63,986 nucleotides of DNA, taken from contig RPRK01000007.1 in the NCBI GenBank assembly GCA_003818495.1, forward strand, positions 1-63,986. The letters are read 5' to 3'. The position numbers and the translations under genes are program-made. The notes under the pieces were generated by a model. It ran no database searches and was not told the origin of the DNA. It worked only from the letters and a program-made list of their open reading frames with translations. This DNA is from Burkholderiales bacterium. GTDB taxonomy: Bacteria > Pseudomonadota > Gammaproteobacteria > Burkholderiales > Burkholderiaceae_E. Below are positions 16,934 to 25,850 of the stretch, one piece after another. Each line of letters opens with the position of its first letter. The stretch's first letter is position 1.

Positions 16934-17966
16934 CGCGCGTCTCGAAATGGGTCGGCCGGCCGAGGCTCGCGCCACCTCGGGCCACCCAGTCCGCCACCCA
17001 GTCGATCATCGCGGCCAGCGGCACGCGCGGCGTGCCGAACAGGCGCTGCGCCTCGGCGGTGTCGACCAGCCACGCGGTCGACGCCTCGCTGCCGACGAAC
17101 ACCGGCGTGCGCCCGAAGCGCGTGCCGAACTCGAGCGCGAGCGCGCGGATGGACGTGTGCGCGGGCCCGGTCACGTTGATCGGCGAAGCCGGTGTCGTGC
17201 AGTGCGCGAGCAGGCGCAGCGCCTGCTCGTTGGCGTCGCCCTGCCAGATCACGTCGGCCCAGCCCATCGACAGGTCGAGCGGGCGCCCGTGGAAGACGGC
17301 GTCGGCCACGTCGCGCAGCACGCCGTAGCGCATGTCGATCGCGTACGACAGGCGCACCAGCCGCCCGGGCGTGCCCCAGGTCCGGGAACCGTGCTCGAAC
17401 ATCCGCTCGCGGCCGACGCAGGACCAGGCGTAGTCGCCGGGCGGCGGCACGGCGCCGAGCGATTCGGCCGCACCGGGACCCGCCGTGTCGACGAAGGGGT
17501 ACACGCAGGCGGTGGAGAAGGCGACGATGCGCCGGTCGCGGAACGCCTCGGCGACCATCGCGGGGACGCCGACGTTCATCGCCCAGGTCAGCGACGGGTT
17601 GCCCGAGGCACCGAACTTGTGGCCGGCCATGAACACGACGTTGGTCGCGGTCGGGGTCGCGTCGCGCAGCCGCTCGATCGCCGCCCGATCGAGCAGGTCG
17701 CAGGCGAGCGGTTCGATTCCGTGCGCGCGCAGGGTGGCGGGCAGGGTCGGGTCGGTGAAGCGGGCGACGCCGATCACGCGCCGGCCGGGCAGGGCGCGCC
17801 GGGCCATCCTCGCCAGCGTCGGCCCCATCTTGCCCCCGACGCCGAGCACCAGGACGTCGCCCGGCGCGCGGTCCAGATCGGCGACGAGCGCCGGCGACGG
17901 CGCGGTCATGAACGACTCGAGCGCCTCGACATCGTCGAAGCGCGCGGGCAGGGCGTCGTGGGGCAT
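16920..17966 (-). CDS. NAD-dependent epimerase/dehydratase-like (extended SDR) protein
   Basis: A 348-residue Rossmann protein with the N-terminal dinucleotide loop [18 protein letters not shown], a following RVIGVARF, and an extended SDR body with a strand ending in STACVYPF. The usual catalytic YxxxK is not evident: the nearest tyrosine, in [14 protein letters not shown], has no lysine four residues on. It may therefore bind nucleotide without the standard chemistry. GGAGG lies seven bases before ATG 17966. It forms a unit with the acetyltransferase and is divergent from the oxygenase gene, with a 28-base inverted repeat between them. Confidence 0.78.
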   Translation of the reverse strand: MPHDALPARFDDVEALESFMTAPSPALVADLDRAPGDVLVLGVGGKMGPTLARMARRALPGRRVIGVARFTDPTLPATLRAHGIEPLACDLLDRAAIERLRDATPTATNVVFMAGHKFGASGNPSLTWAMNVGVPAMVAEAFRDRRIVAFSTACVYPFVDTAGPGAAESLGAVPPPGDYAWSCVGRERMFEHGSRTWGTPGRLVRLSYAIDMRYGVLRDVADAVFHGRPLDLSMGWADVIWQGDANEQALRLLAHCTTPASPINVTGPAHTSIRALALEFGTRFGRTPVFVGSEASTAWLVDTAEAQRLFGTPRVPLAAMIDWVADWVARGGASLGRPTHFETRDGTY

Positions 17967-18060
17967 GGTCTGGCCTCCGGCGCCGGCGGGCGCCTCGCAC
18001 CGATTGTCGCAGCCCGCGCGGCCCCGTGCCGCGGTCCGGCCGGCCGGGGCAGGCCTCGTC

Positions 18061-18088
18061 CGCGTGCATCGACCGGTTCGTGCACGCG
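18061..18088. promoter_or_regulatory. Inverted repeat CGCGTGCA-N12-TGCACGCG, candidate operator
   Basis: Perfect 8-base arms separated by 12 bases lie in the 169-base divergent region between the epimerase-like and oxygenase genes. The size and symmetry suit a dimeric regulator controlling both directions. No regulator gene is adjacent. Confidence 0.5.
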
Positions 18089-18135
18089 TCCGGCGCAGCG
18101 ATGCGTGGCACGCCGCTTGCGTGCCGTCGCGCTCC

Positions 18136-19089
18136 ATGAGCGCTCCCTCCCTACCCGTGATCGACGTGTCGGGCCTGCGGTCCGACGACCCCGATGCCCG
18201 CGCGCGCGTGGCCGCCGAACTGCATGCCGCCTGCCTGCGGCACGGCTTCTTCTACATGGCCGGCCACGGCGTGCCGCGTGCGCTGCGCGAGGCGGTGTTC
18301 GAGGCGGCGCGCGCCTTCTTCGCGCTGCCCGAGGCGGACAAGCGCCGCGTCGACAAGGCGCGCTCGAGCTGCAACCGCGGCTACGAGGCGCTGCGCGGCC
18401 AGACGCTGCAGGCGGGCACGCTGCCGGACCTGAAGGAGGGGTTCTACATCGGGCGCGACCTGCCGCCGGACGATCCGACGGTGCTCGCCGGGCGCTTCAA
18501 CCACGGCCCGAACCAGTGGCCCGACGCGCCGCCCGGCTTTCGGGACACGATGCAGGCCTACTTCGACGCGATGCTCGCGCTCGGCCGGACGACGATGCGC
18601 GGCCTGGCGCTGGCCCTCGCGCTCGACGAGCACCGCTTCGACCGCTTCTGCGATGCGCCGATCGCACTGCTGCGGCCGCTGCACTATCCGCCGCAGCCGC
18701 CTTCGGCGCCCGATTCGCAGCTCGGTGCGGGCGCCCACACCGACTTCGGCGGCGTGACGCTGCTGATGCAGGACGAGGTCGGCGGCCTGCAGGTGCTCGA
18801 CCACGACAGCGGCACCTGGATCGACGCCCCGCCGCTGCCCGACACCTTCGTGGTGAACCTCGGCGACATGATGGCGCGCTGGACCAACGACCGGTACCGC
18901 TCGACGCTGCACCGGGTGATCAATCGCTCGGGCCGCGAGCGCTACTCGGTGCCGTTCTTCCTCACCGGCAACCCGGACGAGCTCGTCGAGGCGCTGCCCG
19001 GCACGGTCGATGCCGCGAATCCCGCGCGCTATCCGCCCGTGACCGTCGAGGCGCACATCCGGGAGATGTACCGGCGCACCTATGGCTGA
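18136..19089 (+). CDS. Fe(II)/2-oxoglutarate-type dioxygenase (isopenicillin N synthase family)
   Basis: A 317-residue non-haem iron oxygenase. The N-terminal DIOX_N part ([21 protein letters not shown]) is followed by the jelly-roll core with the iron ligands H201-x-D203 (GAHTDFGG) and H259 (STLHRVIN), and the 2-oxoglutarate-binding R269-x-S271 (RYSVPFF). All key residues are present, so activity is expected, most likely hydroxylation or desaturation of a small molecule. The ATG is at 18136; the stop overlaps the hydrolase start by 8 bases. It heads a plus-strand series of hydrolase, ABC importer and molybdenum hydroxylase. The substrate cannot be named. Confidence 0.9.
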   Translation: MSAPSLPVIDVSGLRSDDPDARARVAAELHAACLRHGFFYMAGHGVPRALREAVFEAARAFFALPEADKRRVDKARSSCNRGYEALRGQTLQAGTLPDLKEGFYIGRDLPPDDPTVLAGRFNHGPNQWPDAPPGFRDTMQAYFDAMLALGRTTMRGLALALALDEHRFDRFCDAPIALLRPLHYPPQPPSAPDSQLGAGAHTDFGGVTLLMQDEVGGLQVLDHDSGTWIDAPPLPDTFVVNLGDMMARWTNDRYRSTLHRVINRSGRERYSVPFFLTGNPDELVEALPGTVDAANPARYPPVTVEAHIREMYRRTYG

Positions 19090-19924
19090 GACCGGAGCGC
19101 CCGCCCCGATGCGGGTGCCGCATGCGATCCTCGTGCACGGCGCCTGGCAGGGCGCCTGGGTGTGGGAGGGGTTCGCGCCGCTGCTGCGGGCGCGCGGCAT
19201 GACGGTCGAGGCGATCGACCTGCCCGGGGCGCGCGGCGAGCGCGACGACGTCGGCTTCGACGAGCAGGTCGACGCGCTGGTCGCGCGGGTCGATGCGATG
19301 CCCGCCGGGACGCCGGTGCTGCTCGTCGCGCATTCGGGCGGATCGGTCGTCGCCGCGCAGGCCGCCGAACTGCGTGCCCCGCGGATCGCCGCGCTCGCGA
19401 TGGTCGCCGGCATCATGCTGCCGTCCGGCATCCCGCTCGCCGCGGTGATCGCGTCGATGGTGGCCGAAGGCCACGCCCCCGAGTCGCTCGCCGGCATCCG
19501 GCCGCACCTGGCCTGGTCGGCCGACGGCCGCGTCTCCCGGGTACCGCCGCAGGCTGCGATCGATGTCTTCCTGCACGACTGCCCGCCCGAACTCGCACGG
19601 GCGGCCGCCGCGCGGCTCGTGCCGCAGTCGGAGACCGCGCGGGCCGGCGTGCCGCGGCTCACCGCGGACGGCTTCGGGCGGGTGCCGAGGCTCTATGTCG
19701 AGGCGCTCGGCGACCGCTCCATCGTGCCCGCGCTGCAGCGCAGGCTGCTGGCGCTGTCGCCCGGGGCGCGGGTGCTGTCGATCGATGCGGGGCATGCCCC
19801 GCATGTGTCGCGACCGGCCGAGCTCGACGCGCGGCTCGGCCCCGCGCTCGTCGAGGCGGCCTCGCGCTGGTGCGGCGACGCCTCCCCGCGGTGCGCCGAT
19901 CCCCCGCGGGGCGATGGCACGTGA
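19082..19924 (+). CDS. Alpha/beta-fold hydrolase, esterase-like
   Basis: A 280-residue protein with the opening [25 protein letters not shown], characteristic of the methyl-ester esterase/hydroxynitrile lyase-like branch. The nucleophile elbow is VAHSGGSVV (H-S-G-G), and the late [14 protein letters not shown] carries the catalytic histidine. It probably hydrolyses a small ester or amide. It starts inside the end of the oxygenase gene, so they are translated together. A 92-base pyrimidine-rich gap separates it from the ABC receptor gene that follows. Confidence 0.85.
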   Translation: MAETGAPAPMRVPHAILVHGAWQGAWVWEGFAPLLRARGMTVEAIDLPGARGERDDVGFDEQVDALVARVDAMPAGTPVLLVAHSGGSVVAAQAAELRAPRIAALAMVAGIMLPSGIPLAAVIASMVAEGHAPESLAGIRPHLAWSADGRVSRVPPQAAIDVFLHDCPPELARAAAARLVPQSETARAGVPRLTADGFGRVPRLYVEALGDRSIVPALQRRLLALSPGARVLSIDAGHAPHVSRPAELDARLGPALVEAASRWCGDASPRCADPPRGDGT

Positions 19925-20016
19925 ATTGCACGGTGGGGGCGTCCGTGCGGCCCGTGCCGCGCGCCCGGCCCCCGCCTCCGCCTCCTTTTCCTTCCCCTTT
20001 CCCGAGGAACCCACCG

Positions 20017-21009
20017 ATGCGCCGCCTCCCCCTCCTGCGCCTCGCCGCCGCGTCGCTCGCCAGCCTGCTGGTGAGCACCGCGTCCGCCCAGGACAAGCTG
20101 ACCTTCCTGATCGACTGGCTGCCCGCGGGCGACAAGGCCGTGCCCTACCTGGGCGTCAAGGGCGGCTTCTTCGCGGCAGAGAACCTCGAGGTCACGGTGC
20201 AGTCCGCCCGCGGCTCGAGCGAGGTGGTCACGCGGCTGGCCACCGGCGTCGCCGATCTCGGCACCGGCGGCATCGCGGCGCTGTTCCAGGCACGGGCGAG
20301 CGGTGCGGTACCCGTCAAGGCGCTGCTGCCGATCTACACCCAGCAGCCCGACGCGATCTTCACCACCAAGGGCAGCGGCATCGAGGCGCTCGGCGACGTC
20401 GTCGGCAAGCGCGTGGCGACCGCCTCGGCCTCGTCGTCGAACGTCACCTGGCCGCTGGTGCTGCAGCAGAACAAGATCGACCCGGCGGCCGTCAACCTGC
20501 TGCGCGTGGACCCGGGCGCGCTCGCGCCGATGCTCGCCAGCGGTCAGGTCGCCGCGACGATCAACTGGACCACGGTCGCGCCGGGCTTCGAGAAGACGCT
20601 CAAGGAGGCCGGCAAGGAGCTGGTCATCATCCCGTGGTCGAAGTACGGCTACGACGGCTACGGCCTGTCGCTGTTCGCCTCGGAGAAGATGCTCAAGGAG
20701 CGGCCCGAAGTGGTCCGCCGGTTCGTGCGGGCCTACCAGAAGGCGAGCGAGGCCGCGCTGGCCAACCCGAAGGCGGCCGCCGAGGCGCTCAAGTCGATGG
20801 TGCCCGAGGTCGACGTCGCGGTCGCGACCGCGCAGTTCGAGGCCTCCCGATCGCTGATGGTCAACGCGGTCACGCAGAAGGACGGCTTCGGCCGCTTCGA
20901 GGCCTCGCGCGTCGCCAAGACCTGGGAGTGGGTGTCGAAGTCGATGAGCCTGCCGCTCGACAAGATCGATCCGGCGGCCGCGATCGACGCCGGCTTCGTG
21001 GCGAAGTGA
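20017..21009 (+). CDS. ABC transporter substrate-binding protein, NMT1/THI5-like
   Basis: A 330-residue exported receptor. The signal peptide runs to about VSTASAQ, followed by DKLTFLIDWLPAGDKAVPYLGVKGGFFAAENLEV, the family start, and the GVADLGTGG loop. A GAGGA ribosome site precedes ATG 20017. Its TGA overlaps the GTG of the ATPase gene (GTGA). It begins the tightly joined six-gene chain of receptor, ATPase, permease and three hydroxylase subunits, so the ligand is probably the substrate of the hydroxylase; that is inference from gene order. Confidence 0.88.
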   Translation: MRRLPLLRLAAASLASLLVSTASAQDKLTFLIDWLPAGDKAVPYLGVKGGFFAAENLEVTVQSARGSSEVVTRLATGVADLGTGGIAALFQARASGAVPVKALLPIYTQQPDAIFTTKGSGIEALGDVVGKRVATASASSSNVTWPLVLQQNKIDPAAVNLLRVDPGALAPMLASGQVAATINWTTVAPGFEKTLKEAGKELVIIPWSKYGYDGYGLSLFASEKMLKERPEVVRRFVRAYQKASEAALANPKAAAEALKSMVPEVDVAVATAQFEASRSLMVNAVTQKDGFGRFEASRVAKTWEWVSKSMSLPLDKIDPAAAIDAGFVAK

Positions 21010-21863
21010 GCGACGCCACGGGCGGCGCGGGCCGCCCGATCGTGTCCGGCGGCGCGGGCCGCCCGGTCGTTCCCGGCGGCGCGGGCCGCCCGGTCGTCCG
21101 CTTTGCGGGCGTCTCCCAGCGCTTCGCCGGCGCGCCCGGCACGCCGCCGGTCGTGGCGCTCGAGGACCTGTCGCTCGACGTCGCGCGCCACGAGTTCGTC
21201 GCGGTGCTCGGCCCCTCGGGCTGCGGCAAGTCCACGCTGCTGCGGCTGGTCGCGGGTCTGCTCGCGCCCAGCGCGGGCCGCGTCGAGGTGCATGCGATGC
21301 CGGTGGTCGAACCGCGCGACGACACCGGCATCGTCTTCCAGCGTCCGACGCTGCTGCCCTGGCACGACGTCCTCGGCAACGTCACCTTTCCCGCCCGCCA
21401 CAAGACCGGTTCCGTCACGCCCGCGCAGGCGGCGCGGGCCCGCGAACTGCTCGCGCTGGTCGGCCTATCCGACTTCGCGAACCGGCGCCCGGACGAGCTC
21501 TCGGGCGGCATGCAGCAGCGGGTCGGCATCGCGCGGGCGCTGCTGCTCGACCCCGACATCCTGCTCATGGACGAGCCCTTCTCGGCGCTCGATGCGCTGA
21601 CTCGCGACGAGATGAGCTTCGAGCTGCTGCGCATCTGGACCGAACGGCCCAAGACCGTGCTGTTTATCACCCACTCGATCGCCGAAGCCCTGCTGCTCGC
21701 GGACCGGATCGTCGTGATGACCGCGCGCCCGGGCCGCATCCGCGAGATCATCGAGGTCGGACTGCCGCGGCCGCGCACGATGGACACGCTCGCGCACCCG
21801 CGCTTCCACGAGCTGTCCGCGCACATCCGCGGTCGGCTGTTCAGCCGGCCGGTGCCCGCATGA
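21006..21863 (+). CDS. ABC transporter ATP-binding protein, NitT/TauT type, with N-terminal repeats
   Basis: A 285-residue ATPase with Walker A GPSGCGKST, Q-loop IVFQRPTLLPW, signature LSGGMQQR, Walker B ILLMDEP and switch histidine FITHSIAEA. The GTG at 21006 overlaps the receptor stop. The first 32 residues are unusual: three 9-residue repeats (GGAGRPIVS, GGAGRPVVP, GGAGRPVVR) precede the normal start of the domain (VRFAGVSQRF). At DNA level these are three 27-base repeats, each able to form a GGCGGC-GCGG-GCCGCC hairpin. Confidence 0.9.
   Translation: MSDATGGAGRPIVSGGAGRPVVPGGAGRPVVRFAGVSQRFAGAPGTPPVVALEDLSLDVARHEFVAVLGPSGCGKSTLLRLVAGLLAPSAGRVEVHAMPVVEPRDDTGIVFQRPTLLPWHDVLGNVTFPARHKTGSVTPAQAARARELLALVGLSDFANRRPDELSGGMQQRVGIARALLLDPDILLMDEPFSALDALTRDEMSFELLRIWTERPKTVLFITHSIAEALLLADRIVVMTARPGRIREIIEVGLPRPRTMDTLAHPRFHELSAHIRGRLFSRPVPA
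21021..21101 (+). repeat. Three tandem 27-bp repeats at the start of the ATPase gene
   Basis: Units lie at 21021-21047, 21048-21074 and 21075-21101. Each contains the self-complementary GGCGGC-GCGG-GCCGCC and encodes GGAGRP(I/V)V plus one residue. They sit immediately downstream of the receptor stop codon. Confidence 0.9.
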
Positions 21864-22765
21864 GTGCGGTCGTCCCCCCGGTCGAAGGCGAGGGCGGTGC
21901 CGCGACGCCGCCCGTCCCGTGGGGCGTGACCTCGGTGGCGCCCGGCAGCGGCGCGGCCAGCGAGCCGACCGCGGCCGTCCCGGCCGCGGGCCCGATGGCG
22001 GCGCTGCTGCGACTCGCCGATCGCGGCGCGCCGGTGCTGGCCTTCGTCGCGGTGATCCTCGCCTGGGAGCTCGCCTGTCGCCTGGTGCCGATTCCGCCCT
22101 TCGTGCTGCCCGCCCCGACCGCGATCGTGCGCGGGTTCGCCGAGATCGGGCTCGCCTCGTGGGCCGGCCACGCCTGGGCGACGCTGCGCGTGGCGCTGAT
22201 GGGCTATCTGCTCGCGATCGCGGTCTCCGTGCCGCTGGCGATGATGCTCGCCAATTCGCGCCTGCTCACCCGCACGCTGCTGCCGATGCTGATCGTCGTG
22301 CAGTCGACGCCGATCGTCGCGATCGCGCCGATCATCGTGGTGACGATGGGCGCGGACGACCTGCCGCGCGTCGTCATCACCTTCCTCATCACGTTCTTCC
22401 CGATCGTCGTGTCCACCGTCACCGGGCTGCACGCCACCCCGCCCGAGCTGCTCGAGCTGTCGCGATCGCTGCGCGCGACGCGCTCGCGGCAGATGCTGCA
22501 CGTGCGGCTGCCCTTCGCGATGCCCTACGTGTTCAGCGCGCTCAAGATCGCGACCACGCTGGCGGTGATCGGCGCGGTCGTGGGCGAGTTCGTCGCCGCC
22601 GAGAAGGGGCTGGGCTTCCTCATCCTCTTCTCCACGCAGTTCTTCAAGATCCATCAGGCGTTCGCGGCGCTGATCGTGCTGGTCGCGATCAGCCTCCTGC
22701 TGTTCCGCATCGTCGCGACGGCCCAGCGCAGGCTGGTGCCGTGGAGCCTGCCGGCCGAGCGATGA
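21860..22765 (+). CDS. ABC transporter permease, NitT/TauT type
   Basis: A 301-residue inner-membrane protein with a proline/alanine-rich cytoplasmic N-terminus and six hydrophobic segments beginning at APVLAFVAVILAWELAC. The EAA loop is TPPELLELSRSLRATRSRQMLHVRLPFAMPYV. ATGA overlaps at both ends join it to the ATPase before and the FAD subunit after. This couples the transporter to the hydroxylase at the level of translation. Confidence 0.9.
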   Translation: MSAVVPPVEGEGGAATPPVPWGVTSVAPGSGAASEPTAAVPAAGPMAALLRLADRGAPVLAFVAVILAWELACRLVPIPPFVLPAPTAIVRGFAEIGLASWAGHAWATLRVALMGYLLAIAVSVPLAMMLANSRLLTRTLLPMLIVVQSTPIVAIAPIIVVTMGADDLPRVVITFLITFFPIVVSTVTGLHATPPELLELSRSLRATRSRQMLHVRLPFAMPYVFSALKIATTLAVIGAVVGEFVAAEKGLGFLILFSTQFFKIHQAFAALIVLVAISLLLFRIVATAQRRLVPWSLPAER

Positions 22766-23625
22766 GCGACGCCTTCGGTCCGCCGATCCACCGTCCCGGC
22801 ACCGTGGCCGAAGCCCGGGCGCTGCGCGCGGCCCATCCGCGTGCGCAGCCGGTCGCCGGTGCGACCGCCGCGCAGCTCGGCTGGCCCGACGGCCGCGCCC
22901 CGGCCGCGCTGATCGACCTGAGCGTGCTGACGGACGCGGCGCGCGGGACGCCGGTGCGCGCGGAGGCGGGCGGGCTGGTGCTGTCGGCCTTCGCGACGCT
23001 GGAGTCCGTCCGGCTCGATGCCCGCGTGCGCCACGCGCTGCCCGCGCTCGCCGCGCTGATCGGCTCGATCGGCTCTGCGCCGGTCAGGCGGCTCGGCACG
23101 CTGGGCGGCAACCTGTGCTGGCCGTCGGGCGATCTGGTGCCGGCGATGCTCGCGCTCGACGCCCGCTACGTCTTCGCGTCGGCCGGCGAGGTGGATGCGC
23201 TCGCGCCGGGCGGCATGCCCGCGGACGACCTGCTCGTCGAGATCCGCGTGCCGCTCGATGCACGCCGCGTCGTGCTGGAGAAGGTCGGCCTGCGACAGGC
23301 GTTCAGCCCGACCCTGGTCACCGTCGCGATGGTCGACGCGGGGCAAGGCGTGCGCGTGGCGGTCGGCGGCGGCCCGACGCCCGCGCATCGGCTGCCAGGC
23401 GTCGAGTCGCTGCTCGCCTGGGGGGCGCCGCCCGCCTCGACGCGGGTGCTGCGCGAGGCCGTGGTCGCGGCGATGCAGGCGCGCGACGATGCCCTCGCGA
23501 GCGGTGCCGAGCGCGTCGCCGTCGCGTCGCGGGTGATCTCGGGGCATGCCGCTGCGTTCGTGCGTGCCGCCGACGCCGACGCCGACGCCGCCTCCGACTC
23601 GTCCACCAGCGCGGGGCGGCCATGA
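22762..23625 (+). CDS. Molybdenum hydroxylase FAD-binding subunit (xanthine dehydrogenase/CO dehydrogenase M-like)
   Basis: A 287-residue flavoprotein subunit carrying electrons from the iron-sulfur subunit to an acceptor. FAD motifs are PVAGATAAQLGWPDGR near the N-terminus and the second loop IGSAPVRRLGTLGGNLCWPSGDLVPAMLALDA, which is the family TxGGN signature. The C-terminal domain reads FSPTLVTVAMVDAG and ends in an ADADADAD low-complexity tail. It overlaps the permease gene before and the molybdopterin subunit after by ATGA. Confidence 0.88.
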   Translation: MSDAFGPPIHRPGTVAEARALRAAHPRAQPVAGATAAQLGWPDGRAPAALIDLSVLTDAARGTPVRAEAGGLVLSAFATLESVRLDARVRHALPALAALIGSIGSAPVRRLGTLGGNLCWPSGDLVPAMLALDARYVFASAGEVDALAPGGMPADDLLVEIRVPLDARRVVLEKVGLRQAFSPTLVTVAMVDAGQGVRVAVGGGPTPAHRLPGVESLLAWGAPPASTRVLREAVVAAMQARDDALASGAERVAVASRVISGHAAAFVRAADADADAASDSSTSAGRP

Positions 23626-25850
23626 CCGTGCGCGACACCGCCGCGCTGCGCGCCGCGGCCACCTCGCGTGCTCCCGCCGCGCTGCCGCCGCATCGCTTCC
23701 TCGGTGATGCGAGCGCGCCGGGCCTGCTGCACGCCGCGGTGCTGCGCAGTCCGCATCCGCACGCCCGCATCCTGTCGGTCTCGCTCGATGCGGCGCGCTG
23801 CCTGCCGGGCGTGCACGCCGCGATCGCGGGCACGGACCTGCCGACCGGGCATCGCCTCGGCATCCAGGTCCGCGACCGGCCCGCGCTCGCCGTCGACGTG
23901 GTGCGTCACGTCGGCGAGCCGGTGGCCGCCGTGGCGGCCGACACCGTGCAGGCCGCGCGCGCGGCGCTCGCCGCGATCGAGGTCCGCTGGGAGGTGCTGC
24001 CCACGGTCGACGATCCCGAGGGCGCGCTCGCCCCCGGCGCGCCCGCGCTCCATGCGGGCGGCAACCTGCTGCATGCGACGCGCTTCGAGCGCGGCGACCT
24101 CGAGTCGGCGTTCGCACGCTGCGCACACGTCGTCGAGTCGGTGGTGACCACGCCGCGCCAGGTGCACGCCTACCTCGAGCTCGAGTCGGCGCTCGCCGTG
24201 CCCGGCGATGACGGCACGCTGCACGTGCTCGCGCCCTGCCAGGGTCCGCACGCGATCCGGCAGGACCTGGCCGCGCTCCTCGGCTGGTCCCCCGGGCGCA
24301 TCGAGGTGACCGGCTCGCCGCTCGGCGGCAGCTACGGCGGCAAGGACGACATGCACGCGCAGGCGATCGCGGCCCTGCTCGCGGTGCGCTGCGGACGGCC
24401 GGTGCGGCTCGCCTGGTCGCGGGCCGAATCGATGGCCGCGGGCATGAAGCGCCATCCCTTCGTCGTGCGCATGCGCACCGGCTGCACCGCCGACGGTCGC
24501 CTGCTCGCGCACGACGTGTCGCTGCTGCTCGACACCGGCGCCTATGCCTCGCACGGCCCCGAGGTGCTCGACACCGCGCACGAGCATGCGCCCGGTGCGT
24601 ACCGCTGGGAGGCGCTGCGCGTCGCCGGTCGCCTCGCGTACACGAACAACGGCATCGCCGGCGCGTTCCGCGGGTTCGGTGCGCTGCAGACCTCGACCGC
24701 GCTGGAACTGCAGATCGACGCGCTCGCGCGCCGTGCCGGCTTGGATCCGATCGCGTTCCGCGCCCGCAACCTGCTGGGGCGCGCCGACCCCGGCCCGCTC
24801 GGCCAGCCGATCGCGCCGCTGCCCGACCTGCATGCGGTGCTGGCGCAGGTCGAGGCGGCCCGTGCCGAGTCCGCGGCCAGTCCGTGTGACGCTCGGCCCG
24901 AGCGGGCCGGATCGGAGCCCGGCTCCGATCCCGGTCGGACCTCCGACGCCCGCCCCGCTTCCGAATCGGAGCGCTGGGTGCGTGGCCGCGGCTGCGCGCT
25001 GGTCGTCAAGAGCGAGGGCTTCGCGATCGGCGGTCCGAATGCCGCCGGCGGGCGGCTGGGGCGGCGGGCCGACGGCGTCGTCGAGCTGCGCGTCGGGCTC
25101 TCGGAGATGGGGCAGGGCCTGTCGGGTGCCGCCCGCGAGCTGCTGCGCGCCGCGCTCGACGCGCAGCCCGCGCTGGCCGGCGCGCCGCTGCACACGAGCA
25201 TCGGGCTGACCGAGCGCACGCCCTCGGCCGGTCCGACCTCGGCCTCGCGGGGCACGCACATCCTCGCGAAGCTGGTGGCCGCGCTGGTGCCGAAGCTCGC
25301 GGTGGCCTGTGCAGCGCGCGAGGCGGCCGACGTGTGGGTCGAAGCCGAGGTCGCGATGCCCGAGACCTTCAGCGAGCATGGCCCGGCCCATGCCATCTTC
25401 GGCGCCTGCGGCGCCTTCGCCGAGGTGTCGGTCGACCGCTGGACGGGCCGGGTACGGGTGGACCGCGTGACCGTGGTGCCGAGCGTGGGTCCGGTCGTGT
25501 CGCCGGCCGGCTACCTGTCGCAGCTCGAGGGCAGCGTGCCGATGGCGGCCGGCTTCGTCGTGCTCGAGGACCTGCCCGCCGAGGCGGGGCGGTTTCGCGC
25601 AACCAACCTCGACGGCTACCTGGTGCCCACGCTGGCCGACGCACCGCGGGTCGCGGTCCGCGCGATCGACGCGCCGATCGCCGACGACGATGCGCTGCCG
25701 CGCGGCATCGGCGAGAGCGCGCTGAACGCGATCGCGCCCGCGATCGCCAATGCGATCGCCGATGCGGCCGGCGCGATGCCCTCGGTGCTGCCGGTGTCGC
25801 CGGCCTGGCTGCGCGACGCGCTGGACGCGACCGCGGAGGGGGCGCCGTGA
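23622..25850 (+). CDS. Molybdenum hydroxylase molybdopterin-binding subunit (xanthine oxidase family)
   Basis: A 742-residue catalytic subunit. The N-terminal hammerhead domain (ADAxx-like HPHARILSVSLDAAR) is followed by the molybdopterin domains with GGSYGGK, AFRGFGALQ, a GxGQG-like EMGQGLSG and the active-site glutamate in GIGESALN. It hydroxylates a carbon next to nitrogen, or an aldehyde, using water. A 30-residue linker around PCDARPERAGSEPGSDP looks inserted between the two molybdopterin domains, and its DNA is full of palindromes. No XdhC/MobA-type maturation gene is adjacent. Overlaps join it to the FAD and Fe-S subunit genes. The substrate is unknown; candidates are N-heterocycles or aldehydes. 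Confidence 0.9.
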   Translation: MTVRDTAALRAAATSRAPAALPPHRFLGDASAPGLLHAAVLRSPHPHARILSVSLDAARCLPGVHAAIAGTDLPTGHRLGIQVRDRPALAVDVVRHVGEPVAAVAADTVQAARAALAAIEVRWEVLPTVDDPEGALAPGAPALHAGGNLLHATRFERGDLESAFARCAHVVESVVTTPRQVHAYLELESALAVPGDDGTLHVLAPCQGPHAIRQDLAALLGWSPGRIEVTGSPLGGSYGGKDDMHAQAIAALLAVRCGRPVRLAWSRAESMAAGMKRHPFVVRMRTGCTADGRLLAHDVSLLLDTGAYASHGPEVLDTAHEHAPGAYRWEALRVAGRLAYTNNGIAGAFRGFGALQTSTALELQIDALARRAGLDPIAFRARNLLGRADPGPLGQPIAPLPDLHAVLAQVEAARAESAASPCDARPERAGSEPGSDPGRTSDARPASESERWVRGRGCALVVKSEGFAIGGPNAAGGRLGRRADGVVELRVGLSEMGQGLSGAARELLRAALDAQPALAGAPLHTSIGLTERTPSAGPTSASRGTHILAKLVAALVPKLAVACAAREAADVWVEAEVAMPETFSEHGPAHAIFGACGAFAEVSVDRWTGRVRVDRVTVVPSVGPVVSPAGYLSQLEGSVPMAAGFVVLEDLPAEAGRFRATNLDGYLVPTLADAPRVAVRAIDAPIADDDALPRGIGESALNAIAPAIANAIADAAGAMPSVLPVSPAWLRDALDATAEGAP
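24909..24931. repeat. Palindrome inside the hydroxylase gene linker
   Basis: GGATCGGAGC and its exact complement GCTCCGATCC flank a 3-base loop. Smaller hairpins with TCCGA/TCGGA or GCTCGG/CCGAGC arms lie on either side between about 24890 and 24983, all within the linker-coding segment. Confidence 0.75.
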
